Shown here: positions 6,583 through 8,564 of the stretch, piece after piece
Numbering within the stretch: position 1 is the first letter of the stretch
Layout of the letters: each line of letters opens with the position of its first letter
Source of the DNA: Candidatus Woesebacteria bacterium
GTDB taxonomy: Bacteria > Patescibacteriota > Microgenomatia > UBA8517
Direction: 5' to 3'
Length of the DNA: 8,564 nucleotides
Assembly (NCBI GenBank): GCA_026394855.1
Contig: JAPLZT010000058.1
Coordinates: forward strand, 1 to 8,564
Made by a program: the position numbers and the translations under genes
The notes under the pieces: model-generated
The model's database searches: none
What the model was told of the DNA's origin: nothing
Seen by the model: the letters and a program-made list of their open reading frames with translations, nothing else

Positions 6583-6690
6583 GCAGTAAATTTCATGAAA
6601 AGCGATATCGGTTGGTTTGAGGAGATGATTATCCGTAACATTGGTGGAGAAATATCTAGAGCTGACAAGTTAAGAATCAAAACCTCTATT
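6563..6690. repeat. 15-bp exact direct repeat flanking the start of the 116-aa gene
   Basis: ATCAAAACCTCTATT occurs at 6563-6577, in the candidate promoter spacer, and again at 6676-6690 inside the gene, where it encodes part of RIKTSIRE. The copies are 113 bases apart. Flanking sequence is not shared. It may be a binding site used twice, or a chance match in AT-rich DNA. Confidence 0.5.
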
Positions 6691-6945
6691 CGTGAAGCAA
6701 TTAATAACGGTATGCGAAGTGGGCAATACAGTAATGAAGATAGTGCATGTGTTGATTTGTCTGGAACTGTAAAAACAATTGTAAAAAATCTGGGTTACGA
6801 AATTGACACCTCGAGAGATGATTATGCAGTTAATAATCTGGCAGACAATGAGAGAATTGAAGGTCGATATAAATCCGCTGGTTTAATCAAACAAACTCTT
6901 TTATCAAAACGATTCGGTAGACATACAGAAAGAGACGGAGATTGA
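6595..6945 (+). CDS. Hypothetical protein (116 aa), lineage-specific
   Basis: I do not recognise this protein. It has 116 residues, is hydrophilic with no membrane segment or signal peptide, and is probably mostly helical: residues 1-45 (MKSDIGWFEEMIIRNIGGE, then KLRIKTSIREAINNGMRSG) and the C-terminal YKSAGLIKQTLLSKRFG look like amphipathic helices. The C-terminus is strongly charged (RHTERDGD). Cysteine is limited to one residue, so it is not a zinc protein. It sits downstream of a tRNA, on the opposite strand to the operon on its left and converging with the RNHCP gene on its right, with 11 bases between the stops. Codon use (AAT, AGA, ATT rich) is similar to its neighbours. Possibly an accessory gene inserted next to the tRNA pair; this is inference. 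Confidence 0.6.
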   Translation: MKSDIGWFEEMIIRNIGGEISRADKLRIKTSIREAINNGMRSGQYSNEDSACVDLSGTVKTIVKNLGYEIDTSRDDYAVNNLADNERIEGRYKSAGLIKQTLLSKRFGRHTERDGD

Positions 6946-6956
6946 GCGATCTCAAC

Positions 6957-7244
6957 TCAAAAAAGTTTAAGTATTTCTTCAAAATTATCGTTTTCTGAAG
7001 TTTTGTTTTTCGTTACTTTTTTACATTTCTGGCATTTATGAGTAAGGATATACTTCCCACTTTCTATCTCAGCTCTTATTGGTTCCATAAGTCCCTTGCA
7101 GTTTGAGGCTCTATCCCCCGGAACTTCTTCATCTACATGTAAGCTGAAAAGACAATTCGGACAATGATTAGTATAGCCCGTTCCTTTTACTTTTATTCCG
7201 CAAACTCTGCATATAAAATCTTCTTCTTTCTTTAAAAACGTCAT
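6957..7244 (-). CDS. RNHCP-domain zinc-ribbon protein
   Basis: A 95-residue protein of the RNHCP family (named for its Arg-Asn-His-Cys-Pro motif), of unknown biochemical role and probably a small metal-stabilised nucleic-acid- or protein-binding domain. Visible features: FICRVCG (Cys12, Cys15), YTNHCPNCLFSLHVD (24-38; Thr replaces the Arg of RNHCP), VPGDRASNCKGLMEPI (Cys49), and HKCQKC (His69, Cys71, Cys74). The tail TSENDNFEEIL echoes the family's conserved acidic end. Family members are near this size, so the gene looks complete. It lies 23 bases downstream of the divIC stop, suggesting cotranscription, and no Shine-Dalgarno is present. Confidence 0.88.
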   Translation of the reverse strand: MTFLKKEEDFICRVCGIKVKGTGYTNHCPNCLFSLHVDEEVPGDRASNCKGLMEPIRAEIESGKYILTHKCQKCKKVTKNKTSENDNFEEILKLF

Positions 7245-7257
7245 AATGTAATCGTTT

Positions 7258-7271
7258 CAAGCTTCGCTTAT
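7258..7271. repeat. Second copy of the 14-bp hairpin half-element, divIC/RNHCP junction
   Basis: CAAGCTTCGCTTAT is identical to 1138-1151. Here it spans the divIC stop codon and the start of the short gap before the RNHCP gene. The core AAGC-TTC-GCTT can form a 4-bp stem. The CAAGACA hairpin that accompanies the other copy is absent. Confidence 0.4.
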
Positions 7272-7669
7272 ATCTTGATATCAAAAAGTTTTAACCATTT
7301 CTTATAAGGTGGGTCTGGAAGGTAATCTTTTTCGTCTGGAATTTCGGGAACCAAACTCTTAAGAGTTTCGGGATCGGGCAAGATTACTACGCTCTCCCCC
7401 TTTTTGGCCAGTCCCAGTTTATCTCTTAACTGACTTTCCAAGTATTCATTTCCCTGCATCTTTTTAAGTTCTTCTTCCAAAACCCTTCCCTCTTCCTCAA
7501 GTTTTATGACTTTCTCTTTTTCTCTTTGTATCCTATTTTTAGCTTCATTTATCTTTAAAATGTTTCTAAAAAGCGAAAGACCAAAAAGAAAAACGAATAA
7601 GATTAAGGCATAAACTCTTACTTTTATAAATTTTTGCTTTAGTTTTTCACTTATTAAGATATGGCTCAT
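7268..7669 (-). CDS. FtsB/DivIC-type septum formation initiator protein
   Basis: Single-pass membrane protein of the divisome, in the FtsB/DivIC family that bridges FtsL and FtsQ/DivIB during septal wall synthesis. From ATG 7669 it has 133 residues: a basic cytoplasmic tail (KLKQKFIKVRVY), one membrane segment (ALILFVFLFGLSLF, ~21-34), a charged coiled coil rich in Lys/Glu (~40-72), then the family's YLESQLRDKLGLAKKGESVV block (78-97) and a Pro-rich tail of about 30 residues. The frame stays open upstream to 7843, but that stretch lies antisense to the recombinase gene and crosses its promoter, so I reject longer starts. Family membership is clear; FtsB versus DivIC cannot be decided by sequence alone. 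Confidence 0.88.
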   Translation of the reverse strand: MSHILISEKLKQKFIKVRVYALILFVFLFGLSLFRNILKINEAKNRIQREKEKVIKLEEEGRVLEEELKKMQGNEYLESQLRDKLGLAKKGESVVILPDPETLKSLVPEIPDEKDYLPDPPYKKWLKLFDIKI

Positions 7670-7673
7670 AGTG

Positions 7674-7701
7674 TTGACTTCAATACAATTCGGAATATAA
7701 T
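7674..7701 (+). promoter_or_regulatory. Near-consensus sigma-70 promoter for the recombinase gene
   Basis: TTGACT (7674-7679, 5 of 6) is followed after 16 bases by a perfect TATAAT (7696-7701). Initiation is expected around 7707-7709, so only about 4-6 bases would precede the ATG at 7713. This is the best promoter in the window. Confidence 0.75.
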
Positions 7702-7721
7702 ATGGGTTCATTATGACACAA
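7694..7721 (-). promoter_or_regulatory. Candidate divergent promoter for divIC
   Basis: On the minus strand TTGTGT (7721-7716, 3 of 6) is followed after 16 bases by TATATT (7699-7694, 5 of 6). Transcription would start near 7687, about 18 bases before the divIC ATG. It overlaps the recombinase promoter, so the two could interfere. Confidence 0.35.
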
Positions 7722-8564
7722 GAGACAATTAGAAGCCTAGTCCCTAGGTTCATTGAAAGCTTAAAAGTTAAAGGAAGATCCCCCTCTACAGTTATTGCAT
7801 ATAGGGCAGATCTGGAACAGCTGGTAGCTTTTCTTCTTACCAAAAATAAACCGCTTTTGGATCAGGTTATATCAGCTGATTTAGAATCATTCCGCGATAC
7901 TCTTTTATCACAAAAATACACGCCAAAATCGGTTTCCAGAAAACTAAACGCAATTAAAACTTTCTTTAGATGGCTTGTTTCGGAAGGTCTTTCCACAACC
8001 GATGCATCAAATGCGGTATCCCACCCCAAAGTAGAAAGCTCTCTTCCTAAATTCCTCTCACAACTTGAATATAGAGCTTTAAGAGATGTAGTAAGGGCAG
8101 ATACCAGAATTGCCGCAATGATAGAACTGATCTTGCAAACAGGAATGAGAATTTCAGAGGTGGCTAACCTTAAAACTGTGGATGTTAAAGAGGCAACTTT
8201 AAAAGTTGAAGCATATGCAACACAAGCAGAGAGAACAATTCCTCTCAATAAACCGGCAAAAGATGCCTTGAATGCATACATAGCTAATCGTCCTAAGGTA
8301 GAATCCGGGTATGTCTTTATCTCAAAAACCGGAAAACCAATTGCAGTAAGAAATATTAGAGCTGCAATTGACAGATATATGCAAAGGGCAGAAATTCCAA
8401 ACTATTCAGTAAATGACTTAAGAACAACTTTCATGATTGAGAGCATTAAAGCAGGAGTTGACCTTGTTCTTCTTTCCCAAGTTTCAGGGCACAAAAGATT
8501 ATCAACCACAGAACGTTATCTTGAACTTGCGGGAGTAACTGAATCAGGCAAACGTCAAGCCCTC
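7713..8564 (+). CDS. Xer-like tyrosine recombinase/integrase with altered active site, C-terminus cut
   Basis: 284 codons are visible with no stop. XerC/D proteins are about 300 residues, so little is missing. The N-terminal SAM-like core-binding domain (~1-95, including SPSTVIAYRADLEQLVAF and KLNAIKTFFRWLV) is followed by the catalytic domain from about 112 (LPKFLSQLEY). Seen: Arg146 in TGMRISEV, Arg237 in NDLRTTF, His260 in SGH, and nucleophile Tyr269 in TTERYLEL. The β-hairpin Lys usually in GKG-x-KER is missing (YATQAER; Ala169), and the His of HxLR is Asn234. It may act in chromosome dimer resolution or integration, or may have lost strand exchange. The ATG is fixed by the promoter only 11 bases upstream; no Shine-Dalgarno fits in that gap. 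It is divergent from divIC. Confidence 0.9.
   Translation, partial: MTQETIRSLVPRFIESLKVKGRSPSTVIAYRADLEQLVAFLLTKNKPLLDQVISADLESFRDTLLSQKYTPKSVSRKLNAIKTFFRWLVSEGLSTTDASNAVSHPKVESSLPKFLSQLEYRALRDVVRADTRIAAMIELILQTGMRISEVANLKTVDVKEATLKVEAYATQAERTIPLNKPAKDALNAYIANRPKVESGYVFISKTGKPIAVRNIRAAIDRYMQRAEIPNYSVNDLRTTFMIESIKAGVDLVLLSQVSGHKRLSTTERYLELAGVTESGKRQAL

Noticed and set aside
6942..6955. Hairpin TTGAG-CGAT-CTCAA between the convergent gene ends as a bidirectional terminator
   Set aside because: The stem is only 5 bp and no T tract follows it on either strand. The nearby T run lies on the wrong side for the minus-strand gene.
6462..7244. Integrative element using the tRNA as attachment site
   Set aside because: No repeat of the tRNA 3' end is visible downstream, and the recombinase is separated from it by the conserved RNHCP and divIC genes.
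7690..7720. dif-like site (CATAA ... TTAT on the minus strand) beside the Xer-like gene
   Set aside because: The spacing between the half-sites is 10 rather than 6 bases, and the bases are already explained by the divergent promoters.
7670..7843. Upstream extension of divIC to a 191-residue protein
   Set aside because: The extra 58 residues lie antisense to the recombinase coding sequence and its strong promoter, and do not resemble the family N-terminus.
7862..8281. Long minus-strand ORF inside the recombinase gene
   Set aside because: It is the antisense shadow of a clear tyrosine recombinase and its translation shows no known motif.

Overview
The window looks like a compact, AT-rich bacterial chromosome, most probably from the Candidate Phyla Radiation (Patescibacteria), with a Microgenomates-type lineage as my best guess. 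This placement is inference from several clues: dense packing with ATGA/TAATG overlaps, a free-standing 5'-3' exonuclease instead of full-length PolA, tRNAs without encoded CCA, an RNHCP-family zinc protein, and almost no Shine-Dalgarno motifs. TGA ends several genes, so the standard bacterial code applies and the UGA=Gly lineages (SR1, Gracilibacteria) are unlikely.

Positions 1-6024, all on the minus strand, form one tightly coupled gene string read from right to left: trpS (tryptophanyl-tRNA synthetase), a small tRNA-binding-domain protein, ftsH (membrane AAA+ metalloprotease), a PolA-type 5'-3' exonuclease, a GT4 glycosyltransferase, and mutM/fpg (cut by the left edge). Spacing runs from an 8-base overlap to a 12-base gap, so cotranscription is likely. 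Functionally this is a mixed housekeeping operon covering translation, membrane protein quality control, DNA repair/replication and cell-surface glycans.

Positions 6075-6955 are a less conserved patch. It holds a 69-codon unknown gene, two divergent tRNA genes that both have a CAT anticodon, and a 116-codon gene that I do not recognise. Positions 6957-7669 (minus strand) hold an RNHCP zinc-ribbon protein and a FtsB/DivIC-type division protein. Positions 7713-8564 (plus strand) hold a tyrosine recombinase that continues past the right edge. It is driven by a near-consensus promoter lying so close to the start codon that its mRNA should be almost leaderless.

The observations most worth following are: (a) a short double-hairpin sequence in frame inside the glycosyltransferase, half of which recurs right after the divIC stop, resembling a small coding-region palindromic element; (b) a Xer-like recombinase lacking the usual catalytic Lys and first catalytic His; (c) a C-terminal QGSLF on the exonuclease matching the sliding-clamp-binding consensus; (d) Leu in place of the pore Phe of FtsH; and (e) an odd CAT tRNA with a shortened D loop and C at position 55. 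I found no CRISPR array, insertion sequence, phage module or recognisable defence system.
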